This document shows positions 31,638-38,683 of a stretch of DNA of 64,000 nt, one piece after another (the first letter of the stretch is position 1; the number at the start of each line of letters is the position of its first letter). The stretch lies in assembly GCA_038216655.1 (NCBI GenBank), contig JBBQPZ010000008.1, positions 101,819 to 165,818 of the forward strand, written 5' to 3'. The position numbers and the translations under genes were made by a program. This stretch comes from JAFDWR01 sp038216655. GTDB taxonomy: Bacteria; Armatimonadota; Fimbriimonadia; Fimbriimonadales; Fimbriimonadaceae. The notes beneath the pieces were generated by a model. It saw only the letters and a program-made list of their open reading frames with translations, ran no database searches and had not been told where the DNA came from.

Positions 31638-33164
31638 ATGGACCCCCTTCGCGAAGCTGAACTATTGATGACGCGCCGGCAGCTGTTTGGCCGGTCGACG
31701 TTGGGCGTCGGGACGGCGGCGCTGAGCCGCATTTTGGGAATCGCCGGGCTGGGCTCAGTGGCGGAATTGGCGGCTACTTTTGGGGAGCAGGGGCATGGGA
31801 TTCCGGGGATGCCTAGCTTCGCGCCCAAGGCGAAGCGCGTGATCTTCCTGTTCATGAGCGGCGGGCCGAGTCAGCTCGACCTCTGGGACTACAAGCCGAA
31901 GTTGAACGACTTGTATAACACCGACCTGCCGGACCGGGTGCGGCGGGGGCAGCGGATCACGACGATGACGAGCGGGCAGACGCGATTCCCGATCGCGCCC
32001 TCGGTCTACAAGTTCCAGAAGCACGATAACCAGGGCGACGGCGTCTGGGTAAGCGAACTATTGCCTCATACGGCGACGGTGGTGAAGGAGCTTTGCGTCG
32101 TGAAGTCGATGTGGACGGAGGCAATCAACCACGATCCGGCGACGACTTTCATCCAGACCGGTAGCCAGCTTCCCGGTCGACCCAGCATGGGCGCGTGGGT
32201 CAGCTACGGGCTTGGCAGCATGAACGAGGATCTGCCGACTTACGTGGTGCTGCATAGCAAGGTGTCGAGCAACAAGCCGAATCAGGCGGTGTACCCGCGG
32301 CTTTGGGGGACAGGGTTCTTGCCGAGCGAGTATCAGGGCGTGGCGTTGCGGTCGCAGGGCGATCCGGTGCTGTTCCTGAAGGACCCGGAGGGGATGGATC
32401 GGACGACGCGGCGGACGATGCTGGATAGCGTGAATGCGCTGAATCACCAGCAGCTCGACGCGTTTGGCGATCCCGAGATCGCGGCGCGGATCAAGCAGTA
32501 CGAGTTGGCGTTCAAGCTTCAGTCGAGCGTGCCGGATTTAATGGACCTCAGCAAGGAGTCGGCGGAGACGTTCGAGTTGTACGGGAAGGATGCTCATGAG
32601 GCGGGGACGTTTGCGGCAAACTGCCTGCTTGCGCGCCGGATGGTGGAGCGGGGGGTTCGATTCGTGCAAATCTTCCACCGCGGCTGGGATTTGCATAGCA
32701 ACCTGACGACGGACATTCCGTCGCAGGCCAAGGATGTCGATCAAGGTTGTGCGGCGTTGATCAAGGACCTAAAGCGGACGGGGATGTTGGACGAAACGCT
32801 CGTCATCTGGGCGGGCGAATTCGGACGAACGGTCTACAGCCAGGGTCCGCTCAGCCACACAAATTACGGTCGCGACCACCATCCTCGCGCCTTTACGATC
32901 TGGATGGCCGGCGGGGGCGTGAAGCCCGGGATCGTCTACGGTGATACGGACGACTTCGGCTACAACATCGTCGACAAGAATGGCAACGTCATCGACCCGA
33001 GCGTCGACGAGTTCACTCCGGGGGCGGTGCACGTGCACGATCTTCAGGCTACAGTGCTGAATCAGCTTGGGATCGACCACACCAAGCTGACGTACCACTA
33101 TCAGGGCCGCGATTTCCGGCTTACCGACGTGCACGGGCATGTTGTGAAGGACCTGCTGAAATAG
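31638..33164 (+). CDS. DUF1501 protein, Tat-exported, PSD1 partner
   Basis: 508 residues from the ATG at 31638, 2 nt after the PSD1 stop; in-frame sequence further upstream belongs to the PSD1 gene. Tat signal MTRRQLFGRSTLGVGTAALS. The body is a sulfatase/alkaline-phosphatase-like fold used by DUF1501: VIFLFMSGGPSQLDLWDYKP, MWTEAINHDPATTFIQTG, VRFVQIFHRGWDLHSNL, VIWAGEFGRTVYSQG, GRDHHPRAFTIWMAGGG. Metal-binding His and Asp positions of the superfamily are present (HRGWD, GRDHH), but the Cys/Ser that becomes formylglycine in sulfatases is not. Enzymatic activity is unknown. Folded before export, probably with a metal cofactor. Confidence 0.92.
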   Translation: MDPLREAELLMTRRQLFGRSTLGVGTAALSRILGIAGLGSVAELAATFGEQGHGIPGMPSFAPKAKRVIFLFMSGGPSQLDLWDYKPKLNDLYNTDLPDRVRRGQRITTMTSGQTRFPIAPSVYKFQKHDNQGDGVWVSELLPHTATVVKELCVVKSMWTEAINHDPATTFIQTGSQLPGRPSMGAWVSYGLGSMNEDLPTYVVLHSKVSSNKPNQAVYPRLWGTGFLPSEYQGVALRSQGDPVLFLKDPEGMDRTTRRTMLDSVNALNHQQLDAFGDPEIAARIKQYELAFKLQSSVPDLMDLSKESAETFELYGKDAHEAGTFAANCLLARRMVERGVRFVQIFHRGWDLHSNLTTDIPSQAKDVDQGCAALIKDLKRTGMLDETLVIWAGEFGRTVYSQGPLSHTNYGRDHHPRAFTIWMAGGGVKPGIVYGDTDDFGYNIVDKNGNVIDPSVDEFTPGAVHVHDLQATVLNQLGIDHTKLTYHYQGRDFRLTDVHGHVVKDLLK

Positions 33165-33361
33165 CAAGCTGATCCACGGACTACGTCGTCCCAAACCCGG
33201 TTGTCAAGCCGCCGGGCAGCCCGTCATCAGATTTCATGACAACGAAGTAATGACGCGGTTATAGCGACATCTTAGGCACTAGATTTGATGGTTATCTTCA
33301 GGCGTGCCGAATGCATCGGTCATACCTAACTGATGCTGACCGCTGCACAAGGAGTTACGGA

Positions 33362-33688
33362 ATGAAACGGTTCGTTTTGGCGTTCTGCTTTGCCACGTGC
33401 GGAGCGCTTGCCTATGCGCTAGGGACTTTCGGGACCACTTTCAACACGACCTACAAGATTACCGATGGCTCAGCGCTTAGCGTAGCCAAGTGCAGTATCT
33501 GCCACGCCAGCATCAAAGGTGGCCGACTGAATCCCTACGGCGTGGACATTCAGAAGGTCATGAAGTCGCTAAACACCAAGAAGATGACGGCCGAGGCTCT
33601 GCGTAAGGTCGAGGGTCTCGATTCCTTGAAGACGGGAGCGACCAACATCGTTAGAATTCGTGCGGGGAAAAACCCGGGATTGAATTAG
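33362..33688 (+). CDS. Small secreted monohaem cytochrome c-like protein
   Basis: 108 residues. The start at 33362 is set by AAGGAG 7 nt upstream. Signal peptide MKRFVLAFCFATCGALAYA, then KCSICHASIKGGRLNPYG with one CxxCH (CSICH). No clear distal Met in a typical position, so the sixth haem ligand is uncertain. It most likely carries electrons in the periplasm, perhaps to or from the multihaem/cytochrome b protein encoded 93 nt downstream. Confidence 0.78.
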   Translation: MKRFVLAFCFATCGALAYALGTFGTTFNTTYKITDGSALSVAKCSICHASIKGGRLNPYGVDIQKVMKSLNTKKMTAEALRKVEGLDSLKTGATNIVRIRAGKNPGLN

Positions 33689-33693
33689 GATTT

Positions 33694-33712
33694 GGCCCCC
33701 AAATTGGGGGCC
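33694..33712 (+). terminator. Hairpin after the monohaem cytochrome gene
   Basis: GGCCCCCAA-A-TTGGGGGCC, 9-bp perfect arms with a one-base centre, just after the stop codon at 33688. Weak pyrimidine run (TTCCCTTT) follows. May attenuate rather than end transcription into the next gene. Confidence 0.6.
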
Positions 33713-33780
33713 ATTCCCTTTGTCGCAAGCGCGCCGGATGCAACGAGGCACCCACGCAAATGAACTAAGGAAAGGTTCGA

Positions 33781-35589
33781 ATGTTAAAAAAATCGGGGTC
33801 CGGTCACCGGGCTTGGCGAATTTTCCGATCCGTGGCGATCTTCCTGATCGCCGCCACCCCCCTTACCCTCGGCTATATGGCCCTCGGCCAAGTCAAGAAT
33901 CCGCCAAAGCCGACAGAGAGCGCCGACACGATTGACCGTGAAGATACGGCCGCCTGCTTAGGGTGCCACTCCGAGGCCCAGGAGCACTTCAGAGCGGTTG
34001 ACGAGAAGACACTGGCTCAGTCTCCCCATAAGAATCTGAAGTGTCAGGACTGTCACTCGACGATCACCGCAGCACCCCACACCAAGGAGATGACGTCGGA
34101 AAAGCCGGCGTGTGGCGGCTGCCATACCGATCAGGACAACCTGTACCTATCGAGCACTCATGCTCACAAGAACATCGTTCCGGGCGATCATCCCACCTGC
34201 GTTTCTTGTCACGGAGCGGGAGATGCCCACGCGGTCAAGCCGATCGCCCAGATGACGAAGCTGTTCAAGGCTGAGCTCTGCAGTGGGTGCCACCGACAGG
34301 ACGAGAGGATGAACCGTTACAGCGTTGACACCAACGCAGTCGCGTCGTACGAAGAGAGCTTCCACGGGAAGGCGCTCCTCATCTTCCACGCGAACGGGAC
34401 CGCGGTTTGCAGCGATTGTCACCACGCGCACAGCGTGCTCAATCCGGCGGACGAGCGTGCGTCCACCAATCGCGCGAACGGCAATGCGCTCTGCTCGCAG
34501 GCAGGATGCCATGCGGGTGCGAACGTGAACTTCGCGATGTCGGGGGCGAATCACTTGCGCTTGAAGATTCGCGACGACGTGGCTTTGCGGGTCGTCAATC
34601 TCTTCTTCCAACTCTTGGTGGGAGGGGTGGTGCTGTTCCTGATGGGTGGGATCGCGCTCGACCTGCGCATCAAGGTATTTGGCCATCACGGCAGCAAAGC
34701 GGGCCGGTTCATTGGGTTGGCGATTTCACTCGCATTCCTGATGGCGGCGGTGTCCTTGGGTCTATCCGTTCTGGGTTACTCCGACTGGTCGTTGACCTGC
34801 GTGGAGGTAGCGGTCGGGGCTTTGTTCTTGGCGTACCTGTGGTACTTCATTCGACGTCCGCGCAAGAACGGGGAGGACGGGCAGGAGAGCTACCCGCGAC
34901 TCACGCTGATGCAGCGGTGGCAGCATGGGCTGCTTGCGATCTCGTTCACCACGTTGATCCTTACCGGCCTACCGCTGCACTTCTCGAAGGTGCCCTGGCT
35001 ACAGAGCTTATACGGGTTGATCGGCGGGATCACGGTGGCGCGACCGATTCACCGCATCGCAGCGGTCGGCCTGATCTGCGTTTGGACTTGGCACGTCGTT
35101 GACCTGCTGTTCCGCTGGCGAAAGCAGCGCTTCGCGCTCAAGGCGATGTCGATGCTGCCGAACAAGAAGGACGCCCACGACTTCGTAGCTTCGAGCAAGT
35201 ACTACTTCGGGATGTCGAAGGTTGAGCCGAAATACGACCGGTTCCAGTTCCGCCAGAAGCTCGATTACCTTGCCGAGTATTGGGGAGTTCCGGTCATGGT
35301 GCTCTCCGGGTTCCTCCTGTGGTTCCCGATTTACTGGGGCAACCGGTTGCCGGAGCAGGCGCTGAGCATCGCGATTGTGGCCCACGGCTGGGAAGCGACG
35401 CTGGCGTTCCTCGCGATCATCCTCTGGCACCTCTACAACGAGCACTTCAATCCGGACACGTTCCCGGCCAACAAGGTTTGGTACAAGGGTACGATGACTC
35501 GGGAAGAGATGGAGCGAGAGCACCCGCTCGAGCTTGAGAGGATCCTGAAAGAAATGCCACCCGATGCCGAAACTCCGGAGGGAACATAA
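33781..35589 (+). CDS. Multihaem cytochrome c / cytochrome b561-type fusion
   Basis: 602 residues. An N-terminal membrane anchor (IFRSVAIFLIAATPLTLGYMAL) is followed by a periplasmic part with six CxxCH sites (CLGCH, CQDCH, CGGCH, CVSCH, CSGCH, CSDCH) and one CX4CH (CSQAGCH), so up to seven haems. From ~285 come membrane helices of the cytochrome b561/formate-dehydrogenase-gamma type with paired His (RWQHGLLAIS, RPIHRIAAVGLICVWTWHVVDLLF, VAHGWEATLAFLAIILWHLYNEHF). The layout implies one polypeptide that oxidises quinol in the membrane and passes electrons through a haem wire to a periplasmic acceptor, or the reverse. The CX4CH site may need a non-standard haem lyase. YceI follows, possibly on the same transcript. 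Confidence 0.87.
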   Translation: MLKKSGSGHRAWRIFRSVAIFLIAATPLTLGYMALGQVKNPPKPTESADTIDREDTAACLGCHSEAQEHFRAVDEKTLAQSPHKNLKCQDCHSTITAAPHTKEMTSEKPACGGCHTDQDNLYLSSTHAHKNIVPGDHPTCVSCHGAGDAHAVKPIAQMTKLFKAELCSGCHRQDERMNRYSVDTNAVASYEESFHGKALLIFHANGTAVCSDCHHAHSVLNPADERASTNRANGNALCSQAGCHAGANVNFAMSGANHLRLKIRDDVALRVVNLFFQLLVGGVVLFLMGGIALDLRIKVFGHHGSKAGRFIGLAISLAFLMAAVSLGLSVLGYSDWSLTCVEVAVGALFLAYLWYFIRRPRKNGEDGQESYPRLTLMQRWQHGLLAISFTTLILTGLPLHFSKVPWLQSLYGLIGGITVARPIHRIAAVGLICVWTWHVVDLLFRWRKQRFALKAMSMLPNKKDAHDFVASSKYYFGMSKVEPKYDRFQFRQKLDYLAEYWGVPVMVLSGFLLWFPIYWGNRLPEQALSIAIVAHGWEATLAFLAIILWHLYNEHFNPDTFPANKVWYKGTMTREEMEREHPLELERILKEMPPDAETPEGT

Positions 35590-35627
35590 TGCAACGCCCC
35601 CCGGCCCTCTTACTCACGATCTCGCGC

Positions 35628-35660
35628 GGAAGCGACCTTGGCAACGCCAGGGTCGCTTCC
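35628..35660 (+). terminator. 10-bp perfect hairpin before yceI-like gene
   Basis: GGAAGCGACC (35628-35637) and GGTCGCTTCC (35651-35660), 13-nt loop, no U-tract. It lies inside the longest possible reading of the YceI gene (ATG at 35589) and argues for the later start at 35703. Confidence 0.5.
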
Positions 35661-35702
35661 AACGACATATACCGCCCGAAGGTTGGGCGGAAGGCACCTT
35701 CC

Positions 35703-36296
35703 ATGTACATGACACTCAAAAACGCGTTCTCTGCGGTCATTGTCTGCAGCACAACCGTGCTGCTGGCGGACGCCCTTGCCGGGCTCTACGTAGCGGACAC
35801 CTCTCACTCTCAGGTCGCCTTCTCGGTTCCGGTGGCGGGCGGGCTCGCCCACTTAGGCGGCCGATTCAACGACTTTGAGGTCCACATCAACTACAACCCG
35901 AAGAACCTTTCCCGCTCGTCGGTAAAGGCGGTCATTCAGGTGAAGAGCCTGGACACCGGCGTTCCGGGTCGTGACAATCACACCCTCGGCAAGGAGGGCT
36001 TCTACGCGACGAAGTACCCGACGATCACCTTCGAGAGCACACGCATCGAGAAGAACGGCGCGAACTTCAATGCGATCGGCAACCTTTCGATGAAGGGCGT
36101 GACGAAGCCGATCACGATCCCGTTCCGCCAGACGGGCACCCGTCCGCTAGGTGAGAAGATGAGCCTGATTGGGTTCGAAGGTCAGTTCCGACTCGACCGT
36201 CGGGACTACGGGTTGAACTGGCAATTCCCGGGCTCGAAAGACTGGATCGGCAATACAATCGACGTCACGATCAGCATCCTCGCGCGGCCGATGTAG
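35703..36296 (+). CDS. YceI-like periplasmic lipocalin-fold protein
   Basis: 197 residues from ATG 35703, where a signal peptide begins (MYMTLKNAFSAVIVCSTTVL, cleavage near ALA); ATG 35589 (TAATG overlap with the cytochrome gene) would add 38 unlikely residues containing a hairpin. YceI pattern: YVADTSHSQVAFSVPV, LGGRFNDFEVHINYNP, DNHTLGKEGFYATKYPTITF, GNLSMKGVTKPITIPF, LDRRDYGLNW. The family binds a polyisoprenoid in a beta-barrel and is commonly encoded with cytochrome b561, as here. So a quinone- or isoprenoid-linked role beside the preceding fusion protein is reasonable. Confidence 0.88.
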   Translation: MYMTLKNAFSAVIVCSTTVLLADALAGLYVADTSHSQVAFSVPVAGGLAHLGGRFNDFEVHINYNPKNLSRSSVKAVIQVKSLDTGVPGRDNHTLGKEGFYATKYPTITFESTRIEKNGANFNAIGNLSMKGVTKPITIPFRQTGTRPLGEKMSLIGFEGQFRLDRRDYGLNWQFPGSKDWIGNTIDVTISILARPM

Positions 36297-36334
36297 CTTC
36301 CGCTCGCGCCTGAAATTGAAAGTGCCTAGACGTA

Positions 36335-36362
36335 GGGCAGGAACGTATGTGCGCTCCTGCCC
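36335..36362. terminator. Hairpin between convergent genes
   Basis: GGGCAGGA (36335-36342) and TCCTGCCC (36355-36362), 12-nt loop, flanked by ACGT on both sides, between the YceI stop and the stop of the minus-strand TIG protein. Confidence 0.5.
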
Positions 36363-36376
36363 ATCGTCACGTCTCT

Positions 36377-37618
36377 CTAGCCGCCCGATCGGGCGGTTTC
36401 TTCCTTAGCTCCGGCGTCCTTGGCAGCGGCGGCACCGCGCCCGGGATCGCGGTCGGCTCCATAGGCCTTAGAGGACTCTTCTCTTGCCTTCGCGGCGTCC
36501 TCGAAGGCGGCGGCCTTCTTGTCGTCGCCGTGCTTGCGAGCCTCGGCGGCGGCATCCCAATCTGCGGCAGCTTTGTCCGATTGACCGGCGGCGAGGCGCT
36601 TGGCGGTGGCGACGTTCTCATCGCTTTCCGCTTCCGAGGAGTCTCGCCACCCGGCGGCATCGCGTCGGGCGGCTTCCGCGTTGGTCAGGTCCTTCTCGTA
36701 GTCGGTATCTCCAGTCTTGGGCAGAGTTGCTCGGATGTCGAACTGCCCTACGGAAATCGCGGTGAACGGGATCGTGACGCGATTGTTGGTGCCGCCGGAA
36801 GTTTGGACGGTGCCGCTTCCCTTCGCGAGTCGAATCGTGCCGGACTGCGGGGCTGATATAGCCACCGCCAAGCGATCTTGCGTGCCTTCCACGATCAGGG
36901 TGGCTTGCGCCCTTTGGCCAGTATGGAGGGTGGTGGCGTTCGCTTCCAGACGCAGGGAGACGACCGTAACCTTGAAAGTCGCGGGTTTGGTGGCTTGGGG
37001 CGACGTCTTGTCGGTGTAAGTAACCGCTGTCTCGCCAAGCGGAACATTCGTTGGGACAAGAACGCGCATGGCGGTCGGTGATGACGCCAGCACGACGGCG
37101 GACTTGTCGCCGACGTGGACGTCCGCGTTGGTTGCATTTCCGGAGAATCCGATGCCGCGCAGGTTCATGATGGAGCCGGGCGTAACGTGGGTCGGGCCGG
37201 ATTGGATGGTTGGTGTTCCGCCGCCGCCGGTAAGGAGCTTGTCCGCGAGCATGGCCACTCCGGCGGTTCCGAGCAGCACTCGGGCGGTCTTCCAGGTTTC
37301 GGGGGCTTTTGCTACCACCATGCCGTGCAGGTCGGTCGTGGCGGTGATTGAGCCGTTCGGGCCGCCGTCGATCGTGACAGTCTGGTTTGGGACGACCTGC
37401 CCGGAGAGGTTCACGACGGTGAAGCTAAACGCCGCGCCGGGAACGATGCTTTCGGGGACGATCGAGTGGAAGCTGGCGTTTTTGGTATTTTGCAGATCCT
37501 GTGGCCGTGTTACTTGGTCTCGGGCCGCGGGGCCGTGGGCTACAGAGGGGCTGGGATTGAGTCCGATCAGGGTCATGGGCAGGGCCGCAGCAATCCAGCA
37601 GATTTGTAAAGTTCTCAT
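36377..37618 (-). CDS. Secreted TIG/IPT-domain protein with charged repetitive tail
   Basis: 413 residues from the ATG at 37618 (GAGGAAC upstream). Signal peptide (LQICWIAAALPMTLIGLN). Residues ~50-110 form an Ig-like region; a short hydrophobic stretch (TARVLLGTAGVAMLADKLL) is followed by an IPT/TIG domain at ~135-205 (GPTHVTPGSIMNLRGIGFSG, RVLVPTNVPLGETAVTY) and another sandwich. The last ~100 residues are a low-complexity Ala/Asp/Glu/Lys helix (TNAEAARRDAAGWRDSSEAE, AKAREESSKAYGADRD). Likely surface or periplasmic adhesion/scaffold protein. No enzyme motif seen. Confidence 0.7.
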   Translation of the reverse strand: MRTLQICWIAAALPMTLIGLNPSPSVAHGPAARDQVTRPQDLQNTKNASFHSIVPESIVPGAAFSFTVVNLSGQVVPNQTVTIDGGPNGSITATTDLHGMVVAKAPETWKTARVLLGTAGVAMLADKLLTGGGGTPTIQSGPTHVTPGSIMNLRGIGFSGNATNADVHVGDKSAVVLASSPTAMRVLVPTNVPLGETAVTYTDKTSPQATKPATFKVTVVSLRLEANATTLHTGQRAQATLIVEGTQDRLAVAISAPQSGTIRLAKGSGTVQTSGGTNNRVTIPFTAISVGQFDIRATLPKTGDTDYEKDLTNAEAARRDAAGWRDSSEAESDENVATAKRLAAGQSDKAAADWDAAAEARKHGDDKKAAAFEDAAKAREESSKAYGADRDPGRGAAAAKDAGAKEETARSGG

Positions 37619-37835
37619 GTTCCTCACCAAAGTCGCTAACGAAACTTCTTGTCATCTTTGACCTGGTAAGTAGGCTGCGCGATGAAACCGCGGGGGGCGA
37701 AAGGCCTATGGGGAGTCTACGCCTGGCTCGGTGGGGGAACTCGGCAATTCTGTCAACATAGCTGAAGATCATGACCCTTGAAAGCCATTGTCGAACCTTT
37801 GCCGTCGCACCCACGGCCCTTTCCGTGGAGGGCGT

Positions 37836-38627
37836 TTGACGCTTAAATCCAAGGACGAGATGGACGCGATGGCGGCGGCGGGGCAGGCGGTAGCGCACTC
37901 GCTCGCCGCAATGAAGGCGGCGATCGTGCCGGGGCAGACGACGACCCAGGATCTTGAGGAGATCGCGCTTGAGACATTGGCCAAGCATGGGGCCAGGCCT
38001 TCGTTGAAGGGATATCACCCTTCCTTCAGCCACGTTGCTTACCAGCATGCGACTTGCATTTCGATCAATGACGAGGTGATCCACGGGGTGCCGAGCTCGA
38101 CGCGGATGTTGCGTGAGGGGGACGTGGTGGGACTGGACATGGTTGGGAATATCGATGGCTGGCATGCCGATTCGACGATCACGGTGATCGTGGGGTCGGG
38201 GAGCAAGGTCGCGCAGCGGCTGGTGTCGGTGACGCGCGAGGCGATGTGGCACGGGATTCGTGCGGCTTTGGCGGGGAACACGCTGGGAGATATCGGTTAC
38301 GCGGTCCAGCGGCTGGTGGAGAAGAACGGATTTAACGTGGTGCGCGATTTATCGGGGCACGGGATAGGGCGGTCGGTCCATGAAGAGGGGCTGGACGTGG
38401 TGAACTTTGGGATTCGTGGGCGCGGTGTCCGGCTGGTGCCGGGGATGACATTTTGCGTCGAGCCAATGACCGCGGCGGGCAAGGGGGCGACGATGCACAA
38501 GCCGGGCGACCCTTGGACGGTGTTCATCAAGGATGGATCACTCGGGGCGCACTGGGAGCACACCGTCGCGGTGACGGACAAGGGGCCCCGGGTACTGACC
38601 CTGCTTGAGGGTCAGCCGATGGGGTGA
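37836..38627 (+). CDS. map: Methionine aminopeptidase, type I
   Basis: 263 residues. Start is TTG 37836, supported by GGAGGG 4 nt upstream and by the MTLKSKDEMDAMAAAGQAVA opening; longer ORF starts lack homology. Removes the initiator Met in the cytoplasm with two divalent metals. The five ligands are visible: the Asp pair in GLDMVGNIDGWHADSTITV, His in GHGIGRSVHEE, Glu in FCVEPM and Glu in WEHTVAVT. His in PSFSHVAYQHATCIS-type loop is also family-typical. Usually essential; many genomes carry it beside ribosomal genes, which is not the case here, so a second copy elsewhere is possible. Confidence 0.92.
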   Translation: MTLKSKDEMDAMAAAGQAVAHSLAAMKAAIVPGQTTTQDLEEIALETLAKHGARPSLKGYHPSFSHVAYQHATCISINDEVIHGVPSSTRMLREGDVVGLDMVGNIDGWHADSTITVIVGSGSKVAQRLVSVTREAMWHGIRAALAGNTLGDIGYAVQRLVEKNGFNVVRDLSGHGIGRSVHEEGLDVVNFGIRGRGVRLVPGMTFCVEPMTAAGKGATMHKPGDPWTVFIKDGSLGAHWEHTVAVTDKGPRVLTLLEGQPMG

Positions 38628-38642
38628 ACTTATGGCAGATCG

Positions 38643-38677
38643 TATATGTGTCCTATACGCCCTATAGGACATATATA
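38643..38677. terminator. AT-rich 15-bp palindrome between convergent genes
   Basis: TATATGTGTCCTATA (38643-38657), loop CGCCC, TATAGGACATATATA (38663-38677): fully paired with one G-T wobble. It lies between the stops of map and the minus-strand GH31 gene and probably acts in both directions, though its base composition is unlike the other terminators here. Confidence 0.55.
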
Positions 38678-38683
38678 TTGGGC

